Source of the DNA: Dyadobacter sp. CY261
GTDB taxonomy: Bacteria; Bacteroidota; Bacteroidia; Cytophagales; Spirosomataceae
NCBI RefSeq assembly: GCF_021440085.1
Contig: NZ_JAKCPW010000004.1
Location: forward strand, 372,001 to 436,000
Direction of reading: 5' to 3'
Length of the DNA: 64,000 nt
Part shown: positions 31,068-40,805 of the stretch, one piece after another
How the letters are laid out: every line of letters begins with the position of its first letter
Numbering within the stretch: the stretch's first letter is position 1
The notes under the pieces: model-generated
Seen by the model: only the letters and a program-made list of their open reading frames with translations
Databases searched by the model: none
Told to the model about the DNA's origin: nothing
Program-made: the position numbers and the translations under genes

Positions 31068-33482
31068 TCATACGTTAAACAGCTCCGGATATTTATCTGG
31101 GGCCGCTTCTCGCATGATTTTGTAAACTATTTCGAAAATATCGTCCATGTTGGGCTTCGAAAAATAATCGCCGTCCGAGCCATAAGGCGGACGATGATCT
31201 TTGGCAGCAATGGTTACTGGTGCCGAATCCAGCCAGCGGTACGCATTCTGCCCTTCCAAAACCTGTTGCATCATAAAACCTGATGCGCTTCCGGGCAAAT
31301 CCTCATCGGCAAAAATGACCCGGTTCGTCTTTTTAATGGACTCTACTATCCTGTTGTCGACATCGAATGGCAGGAGTGTCTGCACGTCGATTACCTCAAC
31401 ATCTATTCCTGAATGCTGCAATTGAGAAGCGGCCTCCATTACTATACGACACATCGAGCCATACGTCACAATTGTAATGTCATTTCCTTCCCTTAAAATT
31501 TCCGGTTGCCCTAGCGGAATGCAGTATTCGCCCACATTATCAGGCAAAATTTCTTTCTGACGGTAAGCATTCAGCGGTTCCACGATCAGCGCCGGATCGT
31601 CGCCTTTCATTAATGTATTATAAAAACCCGCTGCCTGTGTGAAATTTCTGGGCACTACCACATGCAAACCACGTAAGCTGCTGAGCATGGTGCCCATCGG
31701 TGAACCCGAGTGCCAGATGCCCTCCAACCGATGGCCACGTGTTCTGATGATCAGCGGAGCTTTTTGGCCGCCTGCCGTGCGGTACCTGAGCGATGCCAGG
31801 TCATCGGTAAGCGTGGCCAATGCATAATAGATATAATCAAAATATTGTATTTCAACGATCGGGCGCAAACCGCGCATCGCCATGCCTATTCCCTGGCCGA
31901 TGATCGTTGTTTCACGGATCCCTGTATCTGTAATGCGGATTTCTCCATATTTTTCCTGCAATCCCGCAAAGCCTTGGTTCACATCACCAATGAAACCGAT
32001 GTCCTCACCCAATGCCACCACACGAGGATCTTTTGCGAAAAGGGCATCGAAATAGGTGCGGATCACCTCGCGTCCGTCGACCACCGGACTTTCGTCCGAA
32101 AACACCGGGCTTATCGCCTCCACCAGCATGGGTGATTCCAGTGTATCGCTGTACAAATGCGTGTTGAAGCGTTTTTTATTGGCTTTCAGATTATCTTTTA
32201 AGAAAAGCTGCAATGCGTATTTCTCCGAATTTTCCTCCCTACCAATGATTCTTAAAACCTTTCGTACCGTTGCAATCATATCCCTGCGTACAGGCAGGTA
32301 AGTCTTCTGGAGTTCCAGAATCGCATTGTTCACTTCTGTGGTAAAAGAACTGGCTCTGGCTACTTCCTGCAAAAGATGGACTGTTTCGTTGAACTCCACG
32401 TCCAATTCCTTTCGGTAAGCCTGCCACGCCGCATTACGTTCGCTAAGCGCCTTTTCCTTGGCCTCTCGTTCGATCTCCTCCAGCTCTTCATCCGTTGCAT
32501 AACCGTTATTTAATATCCAGTCGCGGAAGCGCATATTGCAATCGTGTTCACGCTCCCAATGCAACCGTTGCTTCGATTTATAACGTTCATGTGAGCCCGA
32601 GGTCGAATGCCCTTGCGGCTGCGTCAGTTCGGTCACATGAACCAACACCGGTACATGGTTTTCACGACTGATTCGGGCCGCCTTTTGATAAGTCTCCACT
32701 AACGCAGGATAATCCCAACCACTTACAGTCATGATCTCGATACCCTCCCCATCCTCGTTGCGCTGCAAGCCTGCCAACGCCTTTGATATACTACCCTTAG
32801 TGGTTTGATATTCAATGGGTACCGAAATTCCGTACCCGTCGTCCCACACGGAAACGATCATAGGGACCTGCAAAACGCCCGCTGCATTCATTGCTTCCCA
32901 GAACATTCCCTGAGACGTAGAGGCATCGCCGATGGTCGAAAAAATTACCTCACTTCCCTTGCGGGAAAAGGTGGTCATTTGGTGCAGTTCAGAATTTTCA
33001 CGATATAATTTGGAGGCGTAACCGAGGCCTAACGCGCGAGGTACCTGGCCTGCGGTCGAAGATATGTCACAAACGGAATTATACATTTTTGTCTGATCGA
33101 GCCATTTTCCATTTTCATCCAGCCAACGGGTTGAAAAATGGCCATTCATAGATCTACCGCCTGTGTTAGGTTCGTGTTCCAGGTCGGCGTGGGCATACAT
33201 TTGAGCAAAAAATTGCTGCCAGGTAAGATTCCCGACAGCCGCTTCGATGGTTTGGTCCCGATAATATCCCGAGCGAAAATCACCTGGTTGAAAAACTTTG
33301 GAAAGTGCAATCTGTGCTACCTCTTTGCCATCACCGAAAATTCCGAATTTAGACCGACCACCCATAGTCTCCTTCCTGCCCAGCAAACTTACCTGACGAC
33401 TTTCGCACGCGAGGCGGTAATCATCGACAATCTCCTCCTTACTCAAAACACTGGAACCGGTCAAACTATCATTTTGAAGCAT
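31068..33482 (-). CDS. Fused alpha/beta 2-oxoacid dehydrogenase E1 component
   Basis: 804 aa from ATG 33480-33482; a TTG two codons upstream is possible. The N-half is E1-alpha (thiamine diphosphate region STIGDASTSQGMFWEAM, about 181-198). The C-half, from about residue 480, is E1-beta (FDALFAKDPRVVALGEDIG, RGLRPIVEIQYFDY, ADEDLPGSASG). The fused form is typical of Bacteroidota branched-chain or related 2-oxoacid dehydrogenases. The E2 and E3 genes are not nearby. GDA replaces the usual GDG of the ThDP motif. The pglC-like gene begins 4 bases after the stop. Confidence 0.92.
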   Translation of the reverse strand: MLQNDSLTGSSVLSKEEIVDDYRLACESRQVSLLGRKETMGGRSKFGIFGDGKEVAQIALSKVFQPGDFRSGYYRDQTIEAAVGNLTWQQFFAQMYAHADLEHEPNTGGRSMNGHFSTRWLDENGKWLDQTKMYNSVCDISSTAGQVPRALGLGYASKLYRENSELHQMTTFSRKGSEVIFSTIGDASTSQGMFWEAMNAAGVLQVPMIVSVWDDGYGISVPIEYQTTKGSISKALAGLQRNEDGEGIEIMTVSGWDYPALVETYQKAARISRENHVPVLVHVTELTQPQGHSTSGSHERYKSKQRLHWEREHDCNMRFRDWILNNGYATDEELEEIEREAKEKALSERNAAWQAYRKELDVEFNETVHLLQEVARASSFTTEVNNAILELQKTYLPVRRDMIATVRKVLRIIGREENSEKYALQLFLKDNLKANKKRFNTHLYSDTLESPMLVEAISPVFSDESPVVDGREVIRTYFDALFAKDPRVVALGEDIGFIGDVNQGFAGLQEKYGEIRITDTGIRETTIIGQGIGMAMRGLRPIVEIQYFDYIYYALATLTDDLASLRYRTAGGQKAPLIIRTRGHRLEGIWHSGSPMGTMLSSLRGLHVVVPRNFTQAAGFYNTLMKGDDPALIVEPLNAYRQKEILPDNVGEYCIPLGQPEILREGNDITIVTYGSMCRIVMEAASQLQHSGIDVEVIDVQTLLPFDVDNRIVESIKKTNRVIFADEDLPGSASGFMMQQVLEGQNAYRWLDSAPVTIAAKDHRPPYGSDGDYFSKPNMDDIFEIVYKIMREAAPDKYPELFNV

Positions 33483-33689
33483 ATGCAAAAATCACGGGTT
33501 TTAATCCGTAAGTTAAATTACGTTTTTTTGAATGCAAGCCAAAATTAGGCAGGAAAATAATAAACCATACACCGGGCCATGTACTTTTGGGGCATTGTTA
33601 ATATTGGTTAATGATTATTATATTTAACTTTTTAAGCACTAATCTTGTTTAACAGTAAGTTTTTCACCACTTAAAGTATAGTAATAACT

Positions 33690-34088
33690 ATGAAAGTATT
33701 CTTTTCAGCGCTGGTATTGATCCTCGGCCTGACGACCGCAAGTTTTGCACAGAAAGGTGTTTTGAAATTCAAAGAAGAAACACACAAATTCGGCAAAGTA
33801 CCACAAGGCACTCCTGTTACCCACGAGTTTGTTTTTACCAACACAGGTACTGATCCCGTGATCCTTTCGAACGTAACCGTTTCTTGCGGATGTACTACTC
33901 CCGTGTGGTCAAAAGAGCCTGTACTTCCAGGTAAAAACGGCTCGGTAAAAGCAACTTTTAATGCTGCCGCAGCAGGTCCTTTCAACAAGCCTGTAACTGT
34001 TTTCAGTAACACAGAAGGTGGTTCAATTACCCTTTACCTGAACGGAGAAGTGGTTCCTAAAGCAGCTGCGAAACCATCTTCCAAATAA
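33690..34088 (+). CDS. Exported DUF1573 protein
   Basis: 132 aa. Signal peptide MKVFFSALVLILGLTTASFA, then an Ig-like DUF1573 domain with FKEETHKFGKVPQGTPVTHE, FTNTGTDPVILSNVTVSCGC and TTPVWSKEPVLPG. The family is abundant in Bacteroidota and periplasmic or surface located, with no fixed role. It stands alone between two minus-strand genes, with a hairpin 22 bases after the stop. Confidence 0.93.
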   Translation: MKVFFSALVLILGLTTASFAQKGVLKFKEETHKFGKVPQGTPVTHEFVFTNTGTDPVILSNVTVSCGCTTPVWSKEPVLPGKNGSVKATFNAAAAGPFNKPVTVFSNTEGGSITLYLNGEVVPKAAAKPSSK

Positions 34089-34110
34089 ACATTAAGCAGA
34101 GTCATTGCAG

Positions 34111-34139
34111 TGGCCGTTCCTATGGGGCGGCCATTTTTT
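34111..34139 (+). terminator. Intrinsic terminator after the DUF1573 gene
   Basis: TGGCCG (34111-34116) pairs with CGGCCA (34128-34133), followed by a T-run (34134-34139). It also lies just beyond the lptD stop on the other strand. Confidence 0.65.
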
Positions 34140-34159
34140 ATTGCTATTCCGGATCAGGA

Positions 34160-37075
34160 TTAATAGGCGGAGCTATCGTAGAACGAACGGCGGCGGCTTA
34201 CTTTCAAATCTTGCAGGATCGCCGACTTTACTTTCAGCGTGAAGTTGTAATTGCTGGCTCGGACTGCGCTGCCCGCGAACGGCGTCCAGTTAAAACTCAT
34301 ATCCCAGCAATGCAGGTCGCGGGTCAGGCCCAACTGCGTAATGGTTGGTGAAAATGCAACAAAATCGAAACCGCTGCTCAGGGTAAGTTTGAGGTTCTTG
34401 GATAAACTAAGGTCACCCGTAGCCTGTACAGCCTGAATGATCGTTGCTTTCGACAAACCGGTTTTCGTAAGTCCAAAGTTATAGTTCAGCGACACGTTCC
34501 AGGGTATATTGAAATCCACATACATGTCGGGATTTTGCTTCACAAATTCCATCGCTTCCTTTTTAGCAGCCGCATCCGGATCGTTCGGGTTTACTTGGGT
34601 ATTATTGGTATTAGTGTTGCTGGATGAGCCGCTTTTAGGAGAAAAACTCGTTCCCAAAGTAAAACCAAGGCTTTGCAGGTTAGCAAGCCCTTGCCCCGAC
34701 GTAATCGCATATTTGTTGATTTTCGTCCCGATCTGGTTGCCCACAATATTCGGATTCGCCTCGTAAGTGTACGGGTCCAGGTTCATATTGAAGTTGAGGT
34801 TCAGATTACGCCCGATCCGCGCATTGGCATTGACGGTAATATTGGATAAATTCAGGGAGTCTGCCAGCAGATTGTAACTTCCTCCTAGACTCAGGTTATC
34901 CAGTAACGAAACTTTCTCAAACTGCTGGGCAGCTGTATCGCTCTTGGTTTTTAGCTTCATTTCAAAAGAGTTGTTCAAACTGAAAGAAATGACACTCGAT
35001 GCCCTTCCGTTACTCACGCCCGACCCTACACCTCTAAACCTGGACAATGACAAGTCCCGCTCCACACCTTTTCGGTCAATTACCTTAATCCGTTCATAAA
35101 ACCCGAATGCATCTCCGGTAAAGTCAGGCGTATAAGTAAATGACACCGAAGGAATTACGGTGTGGCGTATTGCTTCCAGGCGTTTTCCGCCAAAAAAGAA
35201 TGTCCCATAAAAGCGTGTATTCATTCCTGCTCCAAAGTTGTAGGAATATTCTGTCCCGACTTTGTTTAAGGTATCTATGCGAATTGAATCCCGGCCGGTT
35301 TGTGTATATCGGTATTGCTTCGTAAATACTTCACCGGACAGCGACATGCTTGGAGTGATGTTGACAAATCGCAGCACTTTGAAGTTGGGCAACGAGATGG
35401 GCAAGCTATACCGGCCAGTAAACTGTGCGTCTTTCAACATGTCTGGCAAATTATCCAGGTTGAATGCTACAATCTTGGTTTTGTTGAGACGGCTTGTATC
35501 GATTTTAGCGTCACTAACTACAAATCCAAGGCGGCTGTAAGACGTGTCAATAGCCGTCAGGGCGTTGGCCAATGCGTAATTTCCATTGAAATCGAGTCCC
35601 AAACGGAAGCTTTCAAACCATCGGCCACGACCGCCTTTCAATGCGAACGGTGCGATCTGGTTCACGCCGAAACTGAAATCCGACGAAACGTTAGTCTTGC
35701 CATTCTCCCTGCGCTGAGTCGTCGGATTGATCTGCCCGAAATTCTGATTCACGCGTAAGGACGCCGCAGCGCGCATGTATTGCCCGAACGTGCGGTTGTA
35801 TTGTACCGACGAGCTAGCGACGTTGGATGTATATTTATTGACATTCGTCTCCTGGAACTGATTGTAGCTATTGCTGCTCACATTCACGTTTGCGGAGAAA
35901 GTAGAATTACCGCGGGCTTTCGGCGCATGGGACCATACGATGGCGAAATCGTTTGCTCCTCCTCGCCCGAACAGCTTGTCGAGTTCATCGCTGGATTTAT
36001 TTTTATTGAAGCGCAATGAAAGGTTACCCGAGTACTGATAGCGCCTAATATAGGTCGATGTAACACCCAGACCCCAGCTACCATTGGAATAAATTTGCCC
36101 GGTAAGGATTGCATTGACGTACTCACTTATCGCAAAATAGTAGCCCCCGTCGCGCAGGTAAAACCCGCGGCCATTGGGCTCTTCACCGTAAGTCGGGAAG
36201 ATCACCCCGCTGGTTCCGTTTTCCTTCTTTTTTGGAAAAGGGAAGAAACCAAATGGTAATGCGATCGGAAGCGGCACATCACTGATGACCAAATTGAATG
36301 GGCCTGAGATGACCTGCTTCTTGTTTACCATCTTGATTTTCGGCGCATTGATGTAGTAATGCGGGTGTGTCAGGTTACAGGTGGTGTAAATGGAATGCCG
36401 GATATAAAAGTTGCCCTCCGCATCCTTTTTCACTTTCTCACCACGGATATTGCCGTCGCCCTCCTGAGTCACGATACCCTGGATAAGTGCCTTTTTGGAT
36501 TTGAAGTTGTATCGGATTTCTTTGGTGTTATAGGTCTCGGGCCCGTCCTGGAAGATCGGCTCACCCGCCATTTTTTTGGCCGTTGAATCATAAGTTCCGA
36601 TGGCGTAAACTTCGTTGGTGACCCAGTTTAGGCGGATATAATTGGCTTTGAGATTGATAGTTCCGTAAGTGACTTCCGCATTTCCGTATAAATGCACCTG
36701 CTTCAAAACCGCATCCATGATCGTCGAATCCTCTGAGGTATATTGGACCGCATTTTCGAGATCGTCGGGATTTTTAAGTGAATCGGCGACGGTAGAGTCC
36801 GCTAATGCATTGTTAGCGAGGGTGCTATCGGCATTAATCCCCCCTCGCGCAATGGACACACCTGCCTTACCGGTTCGGGAAGTATCCGCACCTGCTCGCT
36901 TTTGCACTGTAAGAAGGGAGTCCGCTGATTGCTTTGCAGAAGTCGAACTTTTTAGCTTACCCTGACTTTTCGCGGAACCCTTGGAGCGTTGCTGCACACA
37001 TGCCACAGTGCTGAACAGGAGAAACGCCGCAACTACCGACGATATAATAATCGCCTTTCTTTTCAGTTCTAACAA
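34160..37075 (-). CDS. lptD: LPS-assembly protein LptD-like outer-membrane barrel
   Basis: 971 aa. N-terminal signal/anchor segment, then a Ser/Ala/Lys-rich linker (about 28-110) and an OstA-like beta-jellyroll (about 115-250, VHLYGNAEVTYGTINLKANYI). A large C-terminal barrel includes the family block LPIALPFGFFPFPKKKENGT followed by SGVIFPTYG. It would insert LPS into the outer leaflet. The start codon is TTG at 37073-37075; no nearby ATG fits. A TAATTTTG element lies 26 bases upstream. Divergent from the amidase gene. Confidence 0.92.
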   Translation of the reverse strand: MLELKRKAIIISSVVAAFLLFSTVACVQQRSKGSAKSQGKLKSSTSAKQSADSLLTVQKRAGADTSRTGKAGVSIARGGINADSTLANNALADSTVADSLKNPDDLENAVQYTSEDSTIMDAVLKQVHLYGNAEVTYGTINLKANYIRLNWVTNEVYAIGTYDSTAKKMAGEPIFQDGPETYNTKEIRYNFKSKKALIQGIVTQEGDGNIRGEKVKKDAEGNFYIRHSIYTTCNLTHPHYYINAPKIKMVNKKQVISGPFNLVISDVPLPIALPFGFFPFPKKKENGTSGVIFPTYGEEPNGRGFYLRDGGYYFAISEYVNAILTGQIYSNGSWGLGVTSTYIRRYQYSGNLSLRFNKNKSSDELDKLFGRGGANDFAIVWSHAPKARGNSTFSANVNVSSNSYNQFQETNVNKYTSNVASSSVQYNRTFGQYMRAAASLRVNQNFGQINPTTQRRENGKTNVSSDFSFGVNQIAPFALKGGRGRWFESFRLGLDFNGNYALANALTAIDTSYSRLGFVVSDAKIDTSRLNKTKIVAFNLDNLPDMLKDAQFTGRYSLPISLPNFKVLRFVNITPSMSLSGEVFTKQYRYTQTGRDSIRIDTLNKVGTEYSYNFGAGMNTRFYGTFFFGGKRLEAIRHTVIPSVSFTYTPDFTGDAFGFYERIKVIDRKGVERDLSLSRFRGVGSGVSNGRASSVISFSLNNSFEMKLKTKSDTAAQQFEKVSLLDNLSLGGSYNLLADSLNLSNITVNANARIGRNLNLNFNMNLDPYTYEANPNIVGNQIGTKINKYAITSGQGLANLQSLGFTLGTSFSPKSGSSSNTNTNNTQVNPNDPDAAAKKEAMEFVKQNPDMYVDFNIPWNVSLNYNFGLTKTGLSKATIIQAVQATGDLSLSKNLKLTLSSGFDFVAFSPTITQLGLTRDLHCWDMSFNWTPFAGSAVRASNYNFTLKVKSAILQDLKVSRRRSFYDSSAY

Positions 37076-37081
37076 TTAGCG

Positions 37082-37109
37082 TATTTTTGCATAACGAATT
37101 TCAAAATTA
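37082..37109. promoter_or_regulatory. Divergent promoter pair for lptD and the amidase gene
   Basis: TATTTTTG on the plus strand (37082-37089, 61 bases before ATG 37151) and TAATTTTG on the minus strand (37109 to 37102, 26 bases before the lptD TTG). The two -7 elements are only 12 bases apart and face opposite directions. Confidence 0.5.
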
Positions 37110-37150
37110 GCAGAGAAACCCCTTTCGCCTAAGGCCCCAATTAAAAAATA

Positions 37151-37948
37151 ATGTTAAAACTTCTTAAATTAGTAATTGTAGCAAGTTTTCTGCTGGCGAG
37201 CGTCGCCTTTGTTTTTCAGCAAGAACCGGCTACTACTAAGTCGGGTAGCAGAGTTAACACAGTCGTGATCGACGCCGGGCACGGCGGTAAAGACCCCGGC
37301 ACCAGGGGCAAATATACCAAGGAAAAGGATGTAGCGCTGGCCGTCGCATTGGAGCTTGGTAAGAAAATCAAGGAAGAAACGCCGGACGTCAAAGTACTTT
37401 ACACCCGTTCGACAGACGTTTTCATAGAACTCGGTGAGCGCTCCGCGTTTGCCAATCGTAACAATGCGGATCTTTTCATTTCCATCCATTGCAATGCTAC
37501 TCCGCGTTCCCGGACTGTGAGAGGCACAGAAACTTTCGTAATGGGTTTGCACAAAACCGAAGGCAACCTGGAAGTGGCGAAGCGCGAGAACTCAGTAATC
37601 TTACAGGAAACCAACTACAAGCAGAAATATAAAGGCTTCGATCCCGAATCCCCATTGGCACATATTATGCTTGCTAATTATCAGAGTGCATTCATTTCCA
37701 GCAGCTTGCGATTGGCAGATCTGATCGAAAAGAAATTTCAATCGATTTCAGAGCGCGATAGCCGCGGTGTAAAACAGGCCGGGTTCCTCGTGCTATGGCG
37801 CTGTGCTATGCCCAGCGTCCTGATCGAAACCGGCTTTTTGTCGTCCCCCGATGAGGAAGAATACCTGAGCTCAGACGAGGGCCAGGAGGAAGTAGCCAAA
37901 TGCGTTCACGCGGCATTTATGGCGTACAAAAAAGATATGGACCGCTAG
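37151..37948 (+). CDS. N-acetylmuramoyl-L-alanine amidase (Amidase_3)
   Basis: 265 aa. Exported by an N-terminal segment (MLKLLKLVIVASFLLASVAF). The Amidase_3 zinc-hydrolase fold shows VVIDAGHGGKDPG (zinc His), LFISIHCNATPRS (second His) and VLIETGFLSSPDEE with the catalytic Glu. Cleaves the amide between MurNAc and the stem peptide during septum splitting or turnover. Divergent from lptD with a 75-base gap and 146 bases before the MlaD-like gene. Confidence 0.94.
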   Translation: MLKLLKLVIVASFLLASVAFVFQQEPATTKSGSRVNTVVIDAGHGGKDPGTRGKYTKEKDVALAVALELGKKIKEETPDVKVLYTRSTDVFIELGERSAFANRNNADLFISIHCNATPRSRTVRGTETFVMGLHKTEGNLEVAKRENSVILQETNYKQKYKGFDPESPLAHIMLANYQSAFISSSLRLADLIEKKFQSISERDSRGVKQAGFLVLWRCAMPSVLIETGFLSSPDEEEYLSSDEGQEEVAKCVHAAFMAYKKDMDR

Positions 37949-38094
37949 CTAACCGGTCACATATTGCTTTGATTTGTTAAAACAATTTTTGATACTTTGG
38001 TGTTAAACCTTAAAATCACTTGAAATAAGGCCGTTTTGAAAGTTTAATACAAATATGCCTGCGCCATTTTTAATGCAGGTCAAATAGCCAGTCC

Positions 38095-39060
38095 ATGAAA
38101 TTATCAAGAGAAGTAAAAGTCGGGTTCATGGCGATACTCGCCATCGTTATGCTGTATTTCGGCTTTCATATCCTCAAAGGTTCCGACGTTTTTTCCAGAA
38201 CATATAAATACTACATCATCTACGATAATATCGACGGGCTCACCGCTTCCAATCCGGTGTTGCTGAATGGTTTGAATGTGGGCCGAGTACAGGAAATAAA
38301 GCTGCTTCAAAATCGTCAGAACCATTTGCTGGTGACCATCGACGTTCAAAAAGGCATTGTTTTACCTCAGGGAACTGCTGCGGTGCTCGCCGACGGTGGT
38401 CTGTTGGGAGGGAAAGTAATTCACCTGTCTATGGGTGCAGGCGCTCCGATGAAAGACGGCGACACGCTTGTTTCACGTAAGGAATCCGGGATTTCGGCCG
38501 TTTTACAAGAAAAAGCGTTGCCTCTCGTCTCACACGCCGATTCGCTTATCAAAAACCTCGACCTCGTAGTAGGCGGTTTCCAGGAAACAGGTCTGATTTT
38601 GAACCAGGTTTTGAAGAATTATAACCAGACAGGCACCAGCTTGCAAGGCCTACTGAACGAGAACCGTACGAACCTGCTTGCTATGACCTCAAACCTCAAC
38701 AAACTCTCGACCTCGCTCATAGAAACTGAACAGGAACTGAAACCGTTACTCGCCAAAACAGGTAGCCTCGCCGACTCGCTGAATGCATTGCGCCTCGGCG
38801 AAACTGTAACAAGTGCCAGGAAGACCATCGAAGAGCTGCATACGTTACTCGCTAGCGTAGAAGCGGGCAAAGGCACAGCGGGCAAGCTCGTGAAGGATGA
38901 GACATTATACGACAACCTCAACCGCACGATGATCAGCATGAACAAGCTCCTTACCAATTTCCGCGAGCATCCAAAGCGTTATATCAATGTTTCGGTTTTT
39001 GGTAAAAAAGATAAGGGGCCTTCCGAGTCGCCGCTTGACACCGCTACTACTATCAAATAG
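38095..39060 (+). CDS. MlaD/MCE-domain protein
   Basis: 321 aa. One N-terminal membrane helix (about 9-28) in KVGFMAILAIVMLYFGFHIL, then an MCE domain (about 37-115; GLTASNPVLLNGLNVGRVQEI, LADGGLLGGKVIHLS) and a long C-terminal alpha-helical region. This is the substrate-binding subunit type of Mla/MCE lipid transporters. The permease (MlaE) and ATPase (MlaF) are not adjacent. Ends in a strong terminator. Confidence 0.9.
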   Translation: MKLSREVKVGFMAILAIVMLYFGFHILKGSDVFSRTYKYYIIYDNIDGLTASNPVLLNGLNVGRVQEIKLLQNRQNHLLVTIDVQKGIVLPQGTAAVLADGGLLGGKVIHLSMGAGAPMKDGDTLVSRKESGISAVLQEKALPLVSHADSLIKNLDLVVGGFQETGLILNQVLKNYNQTGTSLQGLLNENRTNLLAMTSNLNKLSTSLIETEQELKPLLAKTGSLADSLNALRLGETVTSARKTIEELHTLLASVEAGKGTAGKLVKDETLYDNLNRTMISMNKLLTNFREHPKRYINVSVFGKKDKGPSESPLDTATTIK

Positions 39061-39086
39061 GGTCTGACATTTTTCAAATAAATATG

Positions 39087-39118
39087 AAAGTCGTTTGCTT
39101 ACCGGTAAACGACTTTTT
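39087..39118 (+). terminator. Intrinsic terminator after the MlaD-like gene
   Basis: AAAGTCGTTT (39087-39096) pairs with AAACGACTTT (39107-39116) with a 10-base loop and a T-run to 39118. Confidence 0.85.
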
Positions 39119-39165
39119 ACTTTTGAAATAGCCCATTTTCATTACTCACACCATTCTTCATCATC

Positions 39166-40779
39166 ATGACCAGCCAGGAAAGCCTACCACATCTCATCGA
39201 GATCCTGAACCAAAAATTCGAACAGGTCAAGCTCGGAGGAGGAAAGAAAAAAATCGAAGCACAACATCAGAAAGGAAAGCTTACGGCTCGGGAAAGAATC
39301 TCGTACCTGACCGACGAGGGGTCTGATTTTCTCGAGATAGGGGCATTTGTCGGTGATGGAATGTATGAGGAAGAAGGGGGCTGCCCTTCCGGTGGCGTAG
39401 TGATCGGTATTGGATACGTTTCAGGAAAACAATGCATGATCGTCGCCAACGACGCCACGGTAAAAGCTGGTGCATGGTTCCCGATCGCGGCCAAGAAAAA
39501 CCTTCGCGCGCAGGAAATCGCGATGGAAAACCGGTTGCCGGTCATTTACCTTGTCGACAGCGCGGGCGTATTTCTCCCAATGCAGGCAGAAGTTTTTGCC
39601 GATAAGGAACATTTTGGGCGCATTTTCAGAAATAATGCCCAAATGTCCGCCATGGGCATTGTACAAATTTCGGCCATTATGGGCGCATGTGTCGCAGGTG
39701 GGGCCTATTTGCCCATTATGTCCGACGAGGCATTCATTGTGGAAGGGACGGGCTCTGTGTTTTTAGCAGGTCCCTATCTGGTCAAGTCCTCAATTGGCGA
39801 AGATATTGACGCCGAGTCACTCGGCGGGGCTACGATGCATTGCGAAATCTCCGGTGTTACCGACAACAAGTTTCCCGATGACAAATCCTGCCTGGATGCC
39901 ATTAAGAGGCATATTGATAAAATAGGCCGGTCACTGTCTGCCGGTTTCGATCGCCAAATCGCGCAACAACCGGCTCGCCAACCCGAGGAAATTTACAAGC
40001 TCCTGCCAACGGACCGCCTGAAACCCTACGACGTGCTTCCCATTCTCGAATGCCTTGTGGATAACTCTGAACTCGACCAATACAAACCCGACTACGGTAA
40101 GACGCTCATATGCGCCTATGGACGCGTGGACGGCTGGGCAGTGGGCATTGTCGCTAACCAGCGCAAGATGGTGCGTTCCGGAAAGGGTGAAATGCAAATG
40201 GGCGGGGTGATCTACGCCGAAGCCGCCGACAAAGCGGCCCGGTTTATCATGAATTGCAACCAAAAAAAGATTCCGCTCGTGTTTTTCCATGACGTTACCG
40301 GTTTCATGGTAGGAAGCCGTGCGGAACAAGGTGGTATTATCAAGGACGGTGCCAAAATGGTGAATGCCGTCGCTAATTCGGTGGTGCCGAAGTTCACGTT
40401 TATTATCGGCAACTCCTATGGCGCGGGCAACTACGCCATGTGCGGCAAAGCTTACGACCCGCGCCTGATATTTGCATGGCCCACTGCCCAAATGGCGGTG
40501 ATGAGCGGCGCTACTGCTGCGCGGACATTGTTACAAGTGCAAACCGCTACACTCAAAGCCAAGGGCGAAACCATTACGCCCGAAGCGGAAAAAGAATTAC
40601 TGAAACAGATTACTGACCGTTACAACAAAGAGCTATCTCCCTACTACGCTGCCGCACGCCTGTGGGTGGATGGCATCATCGATCCCGTGGACACACGGCG
40701 CATTATTTCGACCGGCATTGAAGCCGCTAATCAGGCACCCATTGAGAAACCGTTCAATGTAGGTGTCATTCAAGTTTAA
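39166..40779 (+). CDS. Acyl-CoA carboxylase beta subunit (carboxyltransferase)
   Basis: 537 aa carboxyltransferase of the PccB/MccB family. N-terminal KGKLTARERISYLTDEGSDFLEIG, crotonase-type oxyanion segments CVAGGAYLPIMSDEAFIVEGTG and, in the C-half, IGNSYGAGNYAMCGKAYDPR and AWPTAQMAVMSGATAAR. Length and NSYGAGNYAMCGKAY favour the methylcrotonyl-CoA/geranyl-CoA type, involved in leucine breakdown, over propionyl-CoA carboxylase, but this is not decisive. The biotin-carboxylase alpha subunit is not nearby. The dehydrogenase gene follows after 26 bases. Confidence 0.88.
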   Translation: MTSQESLPHLIEILNQKFEQVKLGGGKKKIEAQHQKGKLTARERISYLTDEGSDFLEIGAFVGDGMYEEEGGCPSGGVVIGIGYVSGKQCMIVANDATVKAGAWFPIAAKKNLRAQEIAMENRLPVIYLVDSAGVFLPMQAEVFADKEHFGRIFRNNAQMSAMGIVQISAIMGACVAGGAYLPIMSDEAFIVEGTGSVFLAGPYLVKSSIGEDIDAESLGGATMHCEISGVTDNKFPDDKSCLDAIKRHIDKIGRSLSAGFDRQIAQQPARQPEEIYKLLPTDRLKPYDVLPILECLVDNSELDQYKPDYGKTLICAYGRVDGWAVGIVANQRKMVRSGKGEMQMGGVIYAEAADKAARFIMNCNQKKIPLVFFHDVTGFMVGSRAEQGGIIKDGAKMVNAVANSVVPKFTFIIGNSYGAGNYAMCGKAYDPRLIFAWPTAQMAVMSGATAARTLLQVQTATLKAKGETITPEAEKELLKQITDRYNKELSPYYAAARLWVDGIIDPVDTRRIISTGIEAANQAPIEKPFNVGVIQV

Positions 40780-40805
40780 TTTTTTTACTATCTAAACCTC
40801 TGATT

